Below are positions 9,265-17,423 of a DNA stretch of 44,065 bases, in pieces. The position numbers were made by a program, and so were the translations under genes. This DNA is from a virus. Numbering within the stretch: the stretch's first letter is position 1; every line of letters begins with the position of its first letter. The notes beneath the pieces are model-generated. The model was given only the letters and a program-made list of their open reading frames with translations. It was not told the DNA's origin and made no database searches. The DNA lies in the IMG/VR virus record IMGVR_UViG_3300034257_000034, positions 1 to 44,065 of that record; one strand, given 5' to 3'.

Positions 9265-10739
9265 ATCCCGCCGATCCCTTTCCCGCCCACTGGGCGATCA
9301 CGCCCGAGCAGCTCCCCGATCTCTACGCGGCGCGCGGTGCGCCCTGTGCCTTCAGCCTGCAGGAGCGCGAAGCCGCCGTCGCCGCGCTGCTGGCGCCGGT
9401 GCTCGTCGCCGGTCCCGGGTTGGGCGCCGACGCCGGGCCCGGCGCCATCGCCGTCATCCCGATCCGCGGCGCCCTCACCAAGCGCGCCCGCTATTACGCG
9501 CTCGGCATGGACGACTATGAGCGCGCGCTGCGCGCCGCCGCCGAGCGGCCCGACATCGCGGCCATCGTCCTGGCCATCGACTCGCCCGGTGGCACGGTCG
9601 ACGGCACGCCGCGCCTCGCCGCCGTCGTGCGCGAGATCGCCGCGCAGAAACCCGTCGTCGCCTTCGCCGACGGGCTCATGGCCAGCGCGGCCTACTGGAT
9701 CGGCTCGCAGGCGCACGCCATCGTCGCCTCGCCCGCGGCGTTCATCGGCTCGATCGGCACGATGCTGATCCACGCGGACCTTTCCGTGATGCTGCAACAG
9801 TCCGGCATCAAGATCACGCTGCTCACCGCGCCCGCCTCCACCGAAAAGGGCGAAGGCAATCCGTTCGAGCCGCTCGGCAAGGAAGTGAAGTCGAAGCTCA
9901 CCGCCGAACTCGGCTCGATCAACGACACCTTCATCGCCGCCGTGCGCGCCGCGCGCCCCGCGATCGCCGACGGCGGCTTCACCGGCGCCGCCTGGGTCGT
10001 GGAAAACGCGCCCGCGGGTTTTGTCGACGAGGTCGGCCAGCTCGAGGCCGCGGTCGCGCGCGCCGCCGGCATGGTCGCCGCGCGGCGCAAAAACGCCGCC
10101 GGTTTCGGGCGCGCATCCGCGGCCGGTTTTGTTCGCGCGGGCAATAGTATCACCACGGCGCCCAGCGCCACCTCACCCTCGTCCGATGATCCTCACATGA
10201 GCAAGCTCTCCGACCTCAAAGCCAGATTCGGTGCCGACGCGAAGCGTTTCGCGCGCGCCCTCGGTTTCTTCGCCGCCGATCCCGAACAGTCCGTCGAAAA
10301 GATCGAAGCCAACCTCACCGCGGAAGACACCGCCGCCGCGGCCGCGTCACCCGATGCCGAAGAGGCGACCTTCGGCGCGCTCACGAAGGCGTTCAGCGCC
10401 GACAAGCCGCGCCTCAGCCGCGCCCTGGCCCACTTCGCCGCCGACAGCAAGCTCACCGTCGAAGCGATCGCGGCGAAGCTCCAGGCCGAAGACGCCGCCG
10501 CGCTGACCACGGCACAGACCGATCTCGCCGCGGAAAAGACCGCGCGCGTCGCCGCCGAAAAGAAACTCGCCGCCTTCCAGGCCTCCGGCCGCGCCGCGCC
10601 CCTCGATCTCGGCGCCGCGGGCGGCGCCGGTGGCGCCACGCAGACCGCGGCCGCCACCACCGCGCCCTACGGCCTCAACCGGGTGATCGCGGCGTTCCGC
10701 GCCGACCCGAAGAACCCCGCCAACTTCGCCAACAACTGA
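9261..10739 (+). CDS. S49 (SppA/ClpP-like) prohead protease with C-terminal scaffold
   Basis: 492 aa. Residues ~60-270 form an S49 serine protease domain with DSPGG (108-112), nucleophile Ser142 in LMASAAYW, and the likely general base Lys196 before NPFEP. The C-terminal ~180 residues are Ala- and charge-rich, with two diverged copies of a repeat (FGADAKRFARALGFFAAD and FSADKPRLSRALAHFAAD), and look like a scaffold. This is the lambda C/Nu3 arrangement: the protease matures the prohead and removes the scaffold. It follows the portal and precedes the capsid gene. Confidence 0.88.
   Translation: MNPADPFPAHWAITPEQLPDLYAARGAPCAFSLQEREAAVAALLAPVLVAGPGLGADAGPGAIAVIPIRGALTKRARYYALGMDDYERALRAAAERPDIAAIVLAIDSPGGTVDGTPRLAAVVREIAAQKPVVAFADGLMASAAYWIGSQAHAIVASPAAFIGSIGTMLIHADLSVMLQQSGIKITLLTAPASTEKGEGNPFEPLGKEVKSKLTAELGSINDTFIAAVRAARPAIADGGFTGAAWVVENAPAGFVDEVGQLEAAVARAAGMVAARRKNAAGFGRASAAGFVRAGNSITTAPSATSPSSDDPHMSKLSDLKARFGADAKRFARALGFFAADPEQSVEKIEANLTAEDTAAAAASPDAEEATFGALTKAFSADKPRLSRALAHFAADSKLTVEAIAAKLQAEDAAALTTAQTDLAAEKTARVAAEKKLAAFQASGRAAPLDLGAAGGAGGATQTAAATTAPYGLNRVIAAFRADPKNPANFANN
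10125..10144 (+). promoter_or_regulatory. Conserved motif, copy 3 (inside protease gene, before scaffold start)
   Basis: GGTTTTGTTCGCGCGGGCAA, matching 4587-4605 over the shared 19 bases. It lies 52 bp before the internal ATG at 10197 and encodes AGFVRAGN in the protease frame. Its place before a possible nested scaffold gene parallels the two intergenic copies. Confidence 0.4.
10197..10739 (+). CDS. Possible nested scaffold protein (internal start in protease gene)
   Basis: In-frame ATG at residue 313 of the protease-scaffold fusion, just after a Pro/Ser/Thr linker, would give a 180-aa scaffold alone. The product starts MSKLSDLKARFGADAKRF and holds both scaffold repeats and a coiled-coil-like stretch (AAEKTARVAAEKKLAAFQ). 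Nested starts of this kind are known for lambda C/Nu3. There is no strong ribosome site, so this remains an inference. Confidence 0.4.
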   Translation: MSKLSDLKARFGADAKRFARALGFFAADPEQSVEKIEANLTAEDTAAAAASPDAEEATFGALTKAFSADKPRLSRALAHFAADSKLTVEAIAAKLQAEDAAALTTAQTDLAAEKTARVAAEKKLAAFQASGRAAPLDLGAAGGAGGATQTAAATTAPYGLNRVIAAFRADPKNPANFANN

Positions 10740-10791
10740 GGCATCCGCCCGCTCCCTTCCGCATCTCACCTCCCAACTTTTTTCACTCCCC

Positions 10792-11772
10792 ATGCCCTCC
10801 GTCAACCTGCTCGACATCGCCAAGCTCAACGGCAACGACGCCAGCGTCGGCCTCATTGAGGAAAACCTCCGCTTCACCCCGGAAATGGAAGTGTTCCCCA
10901 TGCGCCCGCCCATCCGCGGCACGACCTACACCACCGGCGTGCGCACCGGCCTGCCCACCGTGGGCTTCCGGGCCGCCAACACCGGCGTCACGCCCAGCAA
11001 ATCCACCTTCAAGAAGCAGCTCGTCGAGTGCTTCATCATCGACGCGCAGATCAAGGCCGACAAAGCCGTGGCCGACGCGTTCGAAGATGGCGCCCCCGCC
11101 TGGCAGGCCATCGAAGCCTCCGGTGTCGCCAAGGCTGCCCTACGCAAGGTCGGCACGCAGATCTTCTACGGCAACGTGGCCGGCGCGGGCGGCGACGTCC
11201 TGGGCTTCCCCGGCCTGAAGGCCTTTCTGCCGAAAGGCGGAGTCACGGCCAACGGCGATGCGCTCACCATCGACGCCACCGGCGCCGCCGCCCTCACCGC
11301 CAGCTCCGTCTACGCCGTCGTCTTCGGCATGAAGGACGCCATCCTCGTCCCCGGCAACGGCACCACCCCGCTCGAGCTCGGCGAGTGGCGCACCCAGGCC
11401 GTCGCCGACGAGGCCGACGCCACCAAGCAGTTCACGGCCTACGTCAACGGCCTCACGGGCTGGATCGGCCTGCAGCTCGGCAACGAAAACTGCGCCCGCC
11501 GCATCCTCAACCTCACCGCCGAGACCGGCAAGGGCCTCACCGACGCGCTCCTGGGCGCCCTCCTGGAGACCTTCCCCGCCGGCGTCGTGCCCGACGCGAT
11601 CTTCATGAGCCGGCGCTCGCGCCGCCAGCTGCAGCTCACCCGCACCGTCACGCTCTTCGGCAGCGGTTCCGTGCGCGTCAACCAGCCGGCCCTCGCCGTC
11701 ATGCCCACCGAATACGAGGGCGTCCCGATCATCGCCACCGACTCCATCCTCAACACCGATGCGATCGAATAA
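10792..11772 (+). CDS. Major capsid protein
   Basis: 326 aa, a usual size for HK97-fold capsid proteins lacking a fused delta domain. Its position right after protease/scaffold and before a small decoration-like gene identifies it. Family-type features are the N-terminal MEVFPMRPPIRGTTYTT region, a central helix with LGFPGLKAF, and a C-terminal VNQPALAVMPTEYEGVPIIATDSI strand pattern. It builds the icosahedral shell. A 52-bp gap follows on each side. Confidence 0.85.
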   Translation: MPSVNLLDIAKLNGNDASVGLIEENLRFTPEMEVFPMRPPIRGTTYTTGVRTGLPTVGFRAANTGVTPSKSTFKKQLVECFIIDAQIKADKAVADAFEDGAPAWQAIEASGVAKAALRKVGTQIFYGNVAGAGGDVLGFPGLKAFLPKGGVTANGDALTIDATGAAALTASSVYAVVFGMKDAILVPGNGTTPLELGEWRTQAVADEADATKQFTAYVNGLTGWIGLQLGNENCARRILNLTAETGKGLTDALLGALLETFPAGVVPDAIFMSRRSRRQLQLTRTVTLFGSGSVRVNQPALAVMPTEYEGVPIIATDSILNTDAIE

Positions 11773-11824
11773 GCCGCGGCGCGGCACCACCTCCTCCCAC
11801 CTCCCTGCAACCAGGAAACGAAAA

Positions 11825-12226
11825 ATGAATCGCACCCGCCAGGACGCCAAGCTCACCGTCACCACCGCGCTCCCCGCGCAGAACACCACCGGCAACGGCA
11901 CCTCGATCGATCTCGAGGCCGTCACCGCCGCCAACCTGCCCGAAGCCATCCAGCTCGAGGTGTCGGTCCCCGCCACCGCGGCTCTGGCGGACGGCCAGAC
12001 CATCACCGTCGCCCTCCACGACAGTGCCGACAACTCCAGCTTCGCGGCCATCGCCGGCCTCTCCACGCTCGTCATCACCGGGGCTGGTGGCGTCGGGGCC
12101 GCCGCCGCGAGCCGCAAAGTCCCGCTCCCGAACGCCACGCGCCGGTATGTGCGCGCCGTCTACGCCATGAGTGCCACCACCGGCGACAACACCGCCGTGT
12201 CGGCCAAGCTCAAGATCTTGACCTGA
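11825..12226 (+). CDS. Putative head decoration / virion structural protein
   Basis: 133 aa. The ATG at 11825 follows GGAAACGAAAA and avoids an Arg-rich upstream extension. The sequence is beta-rich (TTALPAQNTTGNGTSIDL, then VPLPNATRRYVRAVY) and resembles small capsid-associated proteins encoded after the major capsid gene. It is followed by a hairpin terminator, so it probably closes the head transcript. Confidence 0.65.
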   Translation: MNRTRQDAKLTVTTALPAQNTTGNGTSIDLEAVTAANLPEAIQLEVSVPATAALADGQTITVALHDSADNSSFAAIAGLSTLVITGAGGVGAAAASRKVPLPNATRRYVRAVYAMSATTGDNTAVSAKLKILT

Positions 12227-12266
12227 TTTCGATTCGGTTCGGTTTCCTTCCTCCTCGCCAAAACTC

Positions 12267-12327
12267 GGGCGCCGGGGCGCGTCGGCTCGCCTCCGCGAGT
12301 GACCGCTCCGGCGCCCGTTTACTTTTC
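12267..12327 (+). terminator. Rho-independent terminator after the head genes
   Basis: Arms GGGCGCCGG (12267-12275) and CCGGCGCCC (12308-12316) pair over 9 bp, with a loop of 32 nt that can form an inner stem. A T-rich run (GTTTACTTTT) follows directly. Confidence 0.6.
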
Positions 12328-12336
12328 CGGTTCTGC

Positions 12337-12374
12337 TCAATCGGCAATCCTCAATCGCCAATCGAAAATCCTCT
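12337..12374. repeat. Dispersed repeat, CAATCG-type
   Basis: Tandem variants of TCAATCGGCAATCC / TCAATCGCCAATCG sit directly before the ATG at 12376. Relatives are at 12693-12803, 19309-19362, 21264-21299, 23963-24075 and 28316-28361. Confidence 0.65.
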
Positions 12375-12375
12375 C

Positions 12376-12690
12376 ATGGACTCCGCCCTCATCGCCGAAC
12401 AATTCGCCGGCATCACCGACTACGTCGGCGGCGCCTTCGGCGACTTCGTCTTCGCGGGGCAGGGCGCCGTCGTTGCCGCCACGCTCAAAGGACCGTGCAC
12501 CGCCCTGCAGCCCGACGATCCCCGCCTCGCCGGCAGCTCCGACCGCCTCTTCGCCCTCACCGTGCCCACGCCCACCGTGCCCGCCGGCCTCACCGCCGGC
12601 CACGAGCTCACCAACCGCGGCCGCATCCGGCGTATCCAACGCCTGGATGACGTGCCCAACGGCCTCACCGAAATCGTGCTCACCGCATGA
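12376..12690 (+). CDS. Putative head completion / head-tail joining protein
   Basis: 104 aa, acidic and beta-rich, starting MDSALIAEQFAGITDYVGG and ending with a TNRGRIRRIQRLDDVPNGLTEIVL segment. Size, composition and place between the head genes and the tail module suit a head-completion protein. No family is firmly recognised. Confidence 0.55.
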   Translation: MDSALIAEQFAGITDYVGGAFGDFVFAGQGAVVAATLKGPCTALQPDDPRLAGSSDRLFALTVPTPTVPAGLTAGHELTNRGRIRRIQRLDDVPNGLTEIVLTA

Positions 12691-12692
12691 CA

Positions 12693-12803
12693 TGATTGCC
12701 GATTGCCAATTGCCAATTGCCGATTGGGGCGCCGCTGGCTCCGCTACCCGGCGCTCCGCGCCGCCAATCGAAAATCCTCAATCGGAAATCAAAAATCTCC
12801 GCC
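12693..12803. repeat. Composite dispersed element, copy 1
   Basis: A 110-bp element: GATTGCCAATTGCC-type repeats on the left, a GC-rich hairpin core (GGCGCCGCTGG...CCGGCGC) and CCAATCGAAAATCC-type repeats on the right, the flanks being roughly inverted to each other. A second copy with the same plan is at 23963-24075. It fills the gap between two structural genes. Confidence 0.65.
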
Positions 12804-12804
12804 C

Positions 12805-13383
12805 ATGAGCACCGTCGCCACCACGCACGAAATCTGGCTCCGGATCGATCTCGACCACCCCTCGGCCGTCCCGCTCGACGTTGGCCGCTTCGCTCACCCC
12901 ACCTTCTTCCTCGGCGTGCCCACCACGCTGCGCCTGGCCTTCTACCAGCGCGGCGTCCTGGCCGACGTCTCCTCGCTCCTGCGCGTCGCCGTCGAGCTCA
13001 AAGCCCAGGCCACGGGTGGGGGAGCCCCCGCCCAGGATGCCGTGCCCCTCGCCGCGCCCGATCCCGTCACCGCCCTCGACGATGCCCTCCTTGTCGCCGC
13101 CTGGCTCGGCCGCACCGGCCAGCATGCCACCGTCGAATTCACCGCCGCCGACCTCACCTTCACCCTGCCCACCGCCGGCCGCGCCTGGCTCGTCATCGCC
13201 CTCGAACACGCCGACCTCCCCGGCATCTACCGCGTCGTCTCCGCCGCGCCCTGCACCATCGCGCTCCCCGGCTTCGCCTCCCCGGGTGTCGTGCCGGATA
13301 CGCAGGACATCATCGACGGCGGCACAGCCAGTTCGATCTACGAAACCGTCCAATCCCTCGACGGCGGTGGCGCCGCCGCCTGA
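12805..13383 (+). CDS. Hypothetical virion protein
   Basis: 192 aa from the ATG at 12805, chosen because longer openings read through the composite repeat. Sequence is beta-strand-rich (EIWLRIDLD, FFLGVPTTLRLAFYQRG, ATVEFTAADLTFTLP) and ends in a Gly/Ala tail. It lies 3 bp before the fibre gene, so an adaptor or fibre-associated structural role is possible. Not recognised. Confidence 0.55.
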   Translation: MSTVATTHEIWLRIDLDHPSAVPLDVGRFAHPTFFLGVPTTLRLAFYQRGVLADVSSLLRVAVELKAQATGGGAPAQDAVPLAAPDPVTALDDALLVAAWLGRTGQHATVEFTAADLTFTLPTAGRAWLVIALEHADLPGIYRVVSAAPCTIALPGFASPGVVPDTQDIIDGGTASSIYETVQSLDGGGAAA

Positions 13384-13386
13384 ACC

Positions 13387-15171
13387 ATGGCCACCCGCAT
13401 TCAATTCCGCCGCGACTCCGCAGCCAACTGGACCTCCACCAACCCCGTCCTCGCCTCCGGCGAATTTGGCGTCGAGCTCGAGGCCCCGCGCAAATTCAAA
13501 ATTGGCGACGGCGTCACCGCCTGGGCCAGCCTCCCCTACGCCCTGAGCGACCAGGATCTCAGCGGCTACGTGCCGACCACGCGCACCGTCAACGGCCACG
13601 CCCTCAGCGCCAACGTTACCGTCACCGCCGCCGACCTCGCCCTCGGCTCCGTCGACAACACCGCCGACACCGCCAAGCCCGTATCCACCGCGCAACAGAC
13701 CGCCCTCGACCTCAAGGCCCCGCTCGCCTCCCCCACCTTCACCGGCGTCCCCGCCGCGCCCACCGCCGCCGCGGCCACCAACACCACCCAGCTCGCCACC
13801 ACGGCCTTTGTCCGCGCAGAGCTCACTGCGCTCATCGCCAGTTCGCCGGCTGCGCTTGACACCCTCAACGAGCTCGCCGCCGCCCTGGGCAACGACGCCG
13901 CCTTCGCCACCACCGTCACCAACGCGCTCGCGGGCAAGATCAACACCTCCGCCGCGACCACCGCGGGCCTCGCGCTGCTCGGCCTGGCCAATCCGGGGGC
14001 GGTCACGTTCCTCCGTATCAACGCAGACAATACTGTAAGCGCGCTCGCCGGGGCGGATTTCCGCGCCGCGATCGGGGCGGGTACTGGTAGCGGAAGCGGC
14101 GACGCCCTCGTCGCCAACCCGATCACGCAATTCTTCGGCGTCACGACGATCGGCGCGGCGGTGGCCAATTCGGCCAACCCGGGCGCCGTCGCCTTCCTGC
14201 GCGCGAACGCAGACAATACGGTTACTTGGCTTAATCAGGCCGACCAGCGCACCGCGCTGGGCGTGGGCACGGGCGACAGCCCGGTGTTCACGGCAGTTGG
14301 CATCGGCACGGGTGTGAGCGCGCTGGCCACAGCTTTTCACGTCGCGTCTGCGCTGACGACCAGCCCGCGCGGCATCATGTCGTCGCAGCACAACGACGGC
14401 ACGGACGGGGCGCGGCTGCACATGCGCAAGTCGCGCGGCACGCTGGCAGCACCGACGGTGATCGTATCCGGCGACAATCTTGGTCGTCTGGTCGCAAGCG
14501 GCTACGACGGCAGCAATTATCTGGAGATGGCCGGGATCATCTTCGGCACTGAGGGCACGATCGCGGCGACGCGGGTGCCCACGAATATACTTTTTCAGAC
14601 GGCTACGGATGCGGCCCCGAGCGTGCTGATGACGCGGCTCACGATCAGTTCCACGGGCCGCTGCACGATTGCTTCGACGGAGGGCAGCAGCTCGACCACG
14701 ACCGGCGCGCTGGTGGTCGCGGGGGGCGTGGGGGCTAGTGGAAGTATTTATTCGGGTGGCCTAGTGTGGGCACTGGCGCTCAACGGGAACCAATATATAA
14801 CAGGCGCTACCTCCACGAGATCACTGGCCGCGTGGGGTGTGTCAGGTGCTAAATTTGGCCTCGGCGGAACGGCAATCACCGACTCTTCCACCGCTACATC
14901 TGGCACCGCAGCCTCCGCCGTCTTCTCCAGCTTCGCCGCCCCGACCCTAGCCGCGACGAACGCCAGCGTTACCACGACCGACGCGGCCAATGTCTACATC
15001 GCGGGTGCGCCGATCGCGGGCACGAATCAAACCCTCACGCGCAGTCACGCGCTCTGGGTCGTGGGTGCGATGCGCTGGGACCAGACCGTGACGACCGAAA
15101 CGGTCGTGAGCGACAGAACCATTCCGATCAATATCAACGGGACCGCCTACAAGGTCTGCATCAAGTCGTAA
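13387..15171 (+). CDS. Tail fibre / receptor-binding protein
   Basis: 594 aa. The N-terminus (IQFRRDSAANWTSTNPVLASGE...KFKIGDGVTAW, about 5-48) matches the short fibre-attachment domain found at the start of many phage fibres and tropism determinants. Further on is a LDTLNELAAALGNDAAFATTV repeat-type segment near 160, then Gly/Ala/Thr-rich fibre sequence and a C-terminal beta region. It should bind the host surface. Third codon positions change from mostly C to mostly G at about 13,990, suggesting an exchanged C-terminal part. Confidence 0.8.
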   Translation: MATRIQFRRDSAANWTSTNPVLASGEFGVELEAPRKFKIGDGVTAWASLPYALSDQDLSGYVPTTRTVNGHALSANVTVTAADLALGSVDNTADTAKPVSTAQQTALDLKAPLASPTFTGVPAAPTAAAATNTTQLATTAFVRAELTALIASSPAALDTLNELAAALGNDAAFATTVTNALAGKINTSAATTAGLALLGLANPGAVTFLRINADNTVSALAGADFRAAIGAGTGSGSGDALVANPITQFFGVTTIGAAVANSANPGAVAFLRANADNTVTWLNQADQRTALGVGTGDSPVFTAVGIGTGVSALATAFHVASALTTSPRGIMSSQHNDGTDGARLHMRKSRGTLAAPTVIVSGDNLGRLVASGYDGSNYLEMAGIIFGTEGTIAATRVPTNILFQTATDAAPSVLMTRLTISSTGRCTIASTEGSSSTTTGALVVAGGVGASGSIYSGGLVWALALNGNQYITGATSTRSLAAWGVSGAKFGLGGTAITDSSTATSGTAASAVFSSFAAPTLAATNASVTTTDAANVYIAGAPIAGTNQTLTRSHALWVVGAMRWDQTVTTETVVSDRTIPININGTAYKVCIKS

Positions 15172-15193
15172 CCATACTCAAACTACACCCCCC

Positions 15194-15484
15194 ATGGCCC
15201 GCAACATCGACTCCGCCGACCTCATCAAAATCCGCCGCAAGCGGTTTAACTACCGCGTCGAGTGCGAATTCGACGACAACGGCATCCTCGTCAGTGCCCG
15301 CTGCCATCGCGTCGAACAGACGCGGCAGAACGGTACCGTCCTCAGCAAACGCTACGACCTCAAGCCGATCGACCTGTCGCTCGCCGAACTGGTCGCCGCC
15401 GCTCCACAGATCCAGACGCGCATCGAGTCGCTGGACGGGCTGGCCGACGCGAAGGAGATCCTGCTCGAAACGCCTGCACCATGA
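15194..15484 (+). CDS. Hypothetical small protein after fibre gene
   Basis: 96 aa, charged, ending KEILLETPAP. It is 22 bp downstream of the fibre gene and overlaps the next small frame by ATGA. Possibly a fibre chaperone or accessory protein from its position; no family recognised. Confidence 0.55.
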   Translation: MARNIDSADLIKIRRKRFNYRVECEFDDNGILVSARCHRVEQTRQNGTVLSKRYDLKPIDLSLAELVAAAPQIQTRIESLDGLADAKEILLETPAP

Positions 15485-15561
15485 AAGAACTCCCCAACAA
15501 GCAGACCGGCCTCGCCAAGGGCCTCGATTCCCACGTCGCGATCATCCGCAGCGCGCTCTGA
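15481..15561 (+). CDS. Very small hypothetical protein (26 aa)
   Basis: A 26-codon frame, MKELPNKQTGLAKGLDSHVA followed by IIRSAL, joined to the gene before it by ATGA and ending 6 bp before the next ATG. The tight fit between neighbours is the main support. Confidence 0.45.
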   Translation: MKELPNKQTGLAKGLDSHVAIIRSAL

Positions 15562-15567
15562 CTCTCC

Positions 15568-15972
15568 ATGAAACTCAAGCTCTCCGCAATTTTCCCGCTG
15601 ATCAACGCCCACACCGCACTTGGTAAAGGTGACGAGGTGGCGACCAAGACCATCTGGAACGCGGCCAAAAACCTCGTACTTCTGAAGCGCGAGTGGGAAA
15701 CCTTTCAGGAGACACGCAAGCAGGTCATCTTAAAGATTTCTGGTGGAAAATATTCCGACAATCCTCCGGAACCAGCGACGCCCGCTGAAAAAGCCACAGT
15801 AACCGAGGAACTCCGCTTGGCCAACCTTGCGATAAATGACATGCTGGCCACCGAGACGGAGATCGAAAACCTTCTGCGGTTTGATGCCAAGCTCCTCAAG
15901 ATCGGGAAAAACAAGCTGGCACCCGAGGACCTCGCTACCCTCATGCCGCTGATCGACGGCGAGCCGGAGTAA
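15568..15972 (+). CDS. Hypothetical helical protein
   Basis: 134 aa, mostly helical and charged (MKLKLSAIFPLINAHTALGKGDE, later EIENLLRFDAKLLKIGKNKLAPEDLATL). Codon use is less GC-biased than in its neighbours. Small helical proteins of this type occur near phage tail and fibre genes, but the role is unknown. Confidence 0.6.
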   Translation: MKLKLSAIFPLINAHTALGKGDEVATKTIWNAAKNLVLLKREWETFQETRKQVILKISGGKYSDNPPEPATPAEKATVTEELRLANLAINDMLATETEIENLLRFDAKLLKIGKNKLAPEDLATLMPLIDGEPE

Positions 15973-15974
15973 AC

Positions 15975-16619
15975 ATGGTCGCCACCGCCACCGAACGCGC
16001 CCGCTCCGCCGCCGCCTTTGCGCCGCGCCGCGAGCTGCGCAGCTACGAATCGCTCGATGAACGCGAGCGGTCGCCGCGCGCGCCGCTCTACCGCGCCGTC
16101 CTCGCGGATTGGGAGCGCCGTCCCTCCTGGTCTTGTTCGCACCACTGCCGACAGCACAGCGTGCCGATCTGGTCGTGCCAGGCCTGGGCGCGGCGCAATC
16201 AGCCCGCGAGATACGCGGCGGCACTCGCGACCTCGCGCGAGGTCCGTCGCGTGCGACCTAAATGGCCCCCGCGCGCGGAACGCTACGCCCGCTACCTCGA
16301 GTTGTTCGAAACGTGGGAGCGCACGCCCGAAATCTCGTTTGCGCGGTTCTGCCGGGCGCATGGGGTGCTTCAGCCGACCCTCTACCTGTGGGTGCATCGC
16401 ACCGGTCTGGCCGATCGCTACCGCGTGCGTAATGCCGCCGCCACCACCCTCGCGCACCGCGCCCTGCGCTGGCTGGCTACTCACCCTTCCGCATCGCTAT
16501 CCGCCGCCGGCCGCGCCGTCGGCGCATCTCACAACCTGCTCCACCGAGCGATCGAAGAACACCCGCATCTTCGCCAGCACGTCGAAGCGATCCGCGCCCA
16601 ACAAAAATCCGCCGCATGA
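15975..16619 (+). CDS. Putative DNA-binding protein with repeated HTH-like units
   Basis: 214 aa, Arg-rich. Two internal segments share the plan WERxPxxSxxxxCRxHxV...W: about 46-72 and 103-129. The C-terminal SLSAAGRAVGASHNLLHRAI is also helix-turn-helix-like. This suggests repeated DNA-binding units and a possible late regulator. It overlaps the next gene by ATGA. Confidence 0.5.
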   Translation: MVATATERARSAAAFAPRRELRSYESLDERERSPRAPLYRAVLADWERRPSWSCSHHCRQHSVPIWSCQAWARRNQPARYAAALATSREVRRVRPKWPPRAERYARYLELFETWERTPEISFARFCRAHGVLQPTLYLWVHRTGLADRYRVRNAAATTLAHRALRWLATHPSASLSAAGRAVGASHNLLHRAIEEHPHLRQHVEAIRAQQKSAA

Positions 16620-17365
16620 AATCCCTCCTGATCCTCCTTTGTGCCTCTGTGCCTCTGTGGTTAACTCCGCCCGCCTCCGCCGCCGACCTGCCCCTGCAAT
16701 GGCAGGACAACTCCGGCAACGAAGATGGCTTCATCCTCGAGCGCCAGATCGGCACCGGCCTGTGGATCCGCGTCGCGACCATCCCCTCGATTGGCCCTGC
16801 CCGCGCCCTCATGGGCACCCGCACCTACACCGACGCCACCGCTCCGGTGGCGGTTGACCTCCGCTACCGCATGTTGGCAAAAAACAGCACCGGAGAAACC
16901 GGATACAGCAACGTCCTCGAGTTGCGGATCGATCCCGCCGACTCGCTCCCCGCGCTCCCCTCTGCGCTTGGAGACGCGCGGCCGAGTCGTCTTCTGAACA
17001 TCTCGGCGCGCGCCGAAGTTCTGACCGGCGCGGGCATCCTCATCGGCGGGTTCGTCGTCGGTCCCGGTCGCGGGGCAACCGTGCTGATCCAGGGTGTCGG
17101 CCCTGCGCTGGCGGCCCATGGCATCAGCGCGCCGCTCACGGACCCCCGGATCGAAGTCATCGGCGTCGCCGGCGCGACCAACGACAACTGGTCGGGCGCG
17201 GACATCGTCGCGGCCGCCGCGGCCGTCCAGGCGGTGGTCTTGCCCGCCGGCAGCAAAGATGCGGCCCTCCTGATCACCCTGCCGCCCGGTGTCTACACCG
17301 TGCACCTCACCGGCGTCGGCGCTACCACCGGCATCGCCCTGCTCGAGATCTACCAACTGCCGTAA
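16616..17365 (+). CDS. Secreted protein with Verrucomicrobia-type C-terminal domain
   Basis: 249 aa. A signal peptide (MKSLLILLCASVPLWLTPPASA) is followed by a fibronectin-III-like domain (about 26-105) and a domain at ~115-249 with RLLNISARAEVLTGAGILI, VLIQGVGPALAAHG, NDNWSG and GVYTVHLTGVG. That C-terminal domain is one I associate with secreted proteins of Opitutaceae and related bacteria, so the gene may be host-derived and alter the lysogen surface. Most of the signal peptide is encoded by a dispersed repeat (16636-16668). Confidence 0.7.
   Translation: MKSLLILLCASVPLWLTPPASAADLPLQWQDNSGNEDGFILERQIGTGLWIRVATIPSIGPARALMGTRTYTDATAPVAVDLRYRMLAKNSTGETGYSNVLELRIDPADSLPALPSALGDARPSRLLNISARAEVLTGAGILIGGFVVGPGRGATVLIQGVGPALAAHGISAPLTDPRIEVIGVAGATNDNWSGADIVAAAAAVQAVVLPAGSKDAALLITLPPGVYTVHLTGVGATTGIALLEIYQLP
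16636..16668 (+). repeat. CTTTGTGCCTCTGTG-type dispersed repeat encoding a signal peptide
   Basis: Two tandem GTGCCTCTGT units followed by GGTTAACT, a type of repeat known from many bacterial genomes. Here it is read in frame as LCASVPLWLT, the hydrophobic core of the signal peptide at 16616. Confidence 0.6.
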
Positions 17366-17366
17366 T

Positions 17367-17400
17367 CCGAGTCTCGCGTTCTCGCGTTCTCTCCCGTCTT
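17367..17400 (+). repeat. CTCGCGTTCT-type dispersed repeat
   Basis: TCTCGCGTTCTCGCGTTCT plus a CCCGTCTT tail, starting 2 bp after the stop at 17365 and filling part of the gap to the next gene. First of the main repeat family, which also occurs at 18559, 19591, 20753, 22351, 26362, 28451, 34419 and 34967-35071. Confidence 0.7.
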
Positions 17401-17423
17401 ACCCGTCTTCCTTTCCCTTCCCC

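Noticed and set aside
13387-15171. Diversity-generating retroelement target in the fibre
   Set aside because: The N-terminal domain resembles tropism determinants, but no reverse transcriptase and no template repeat are seen in the window.
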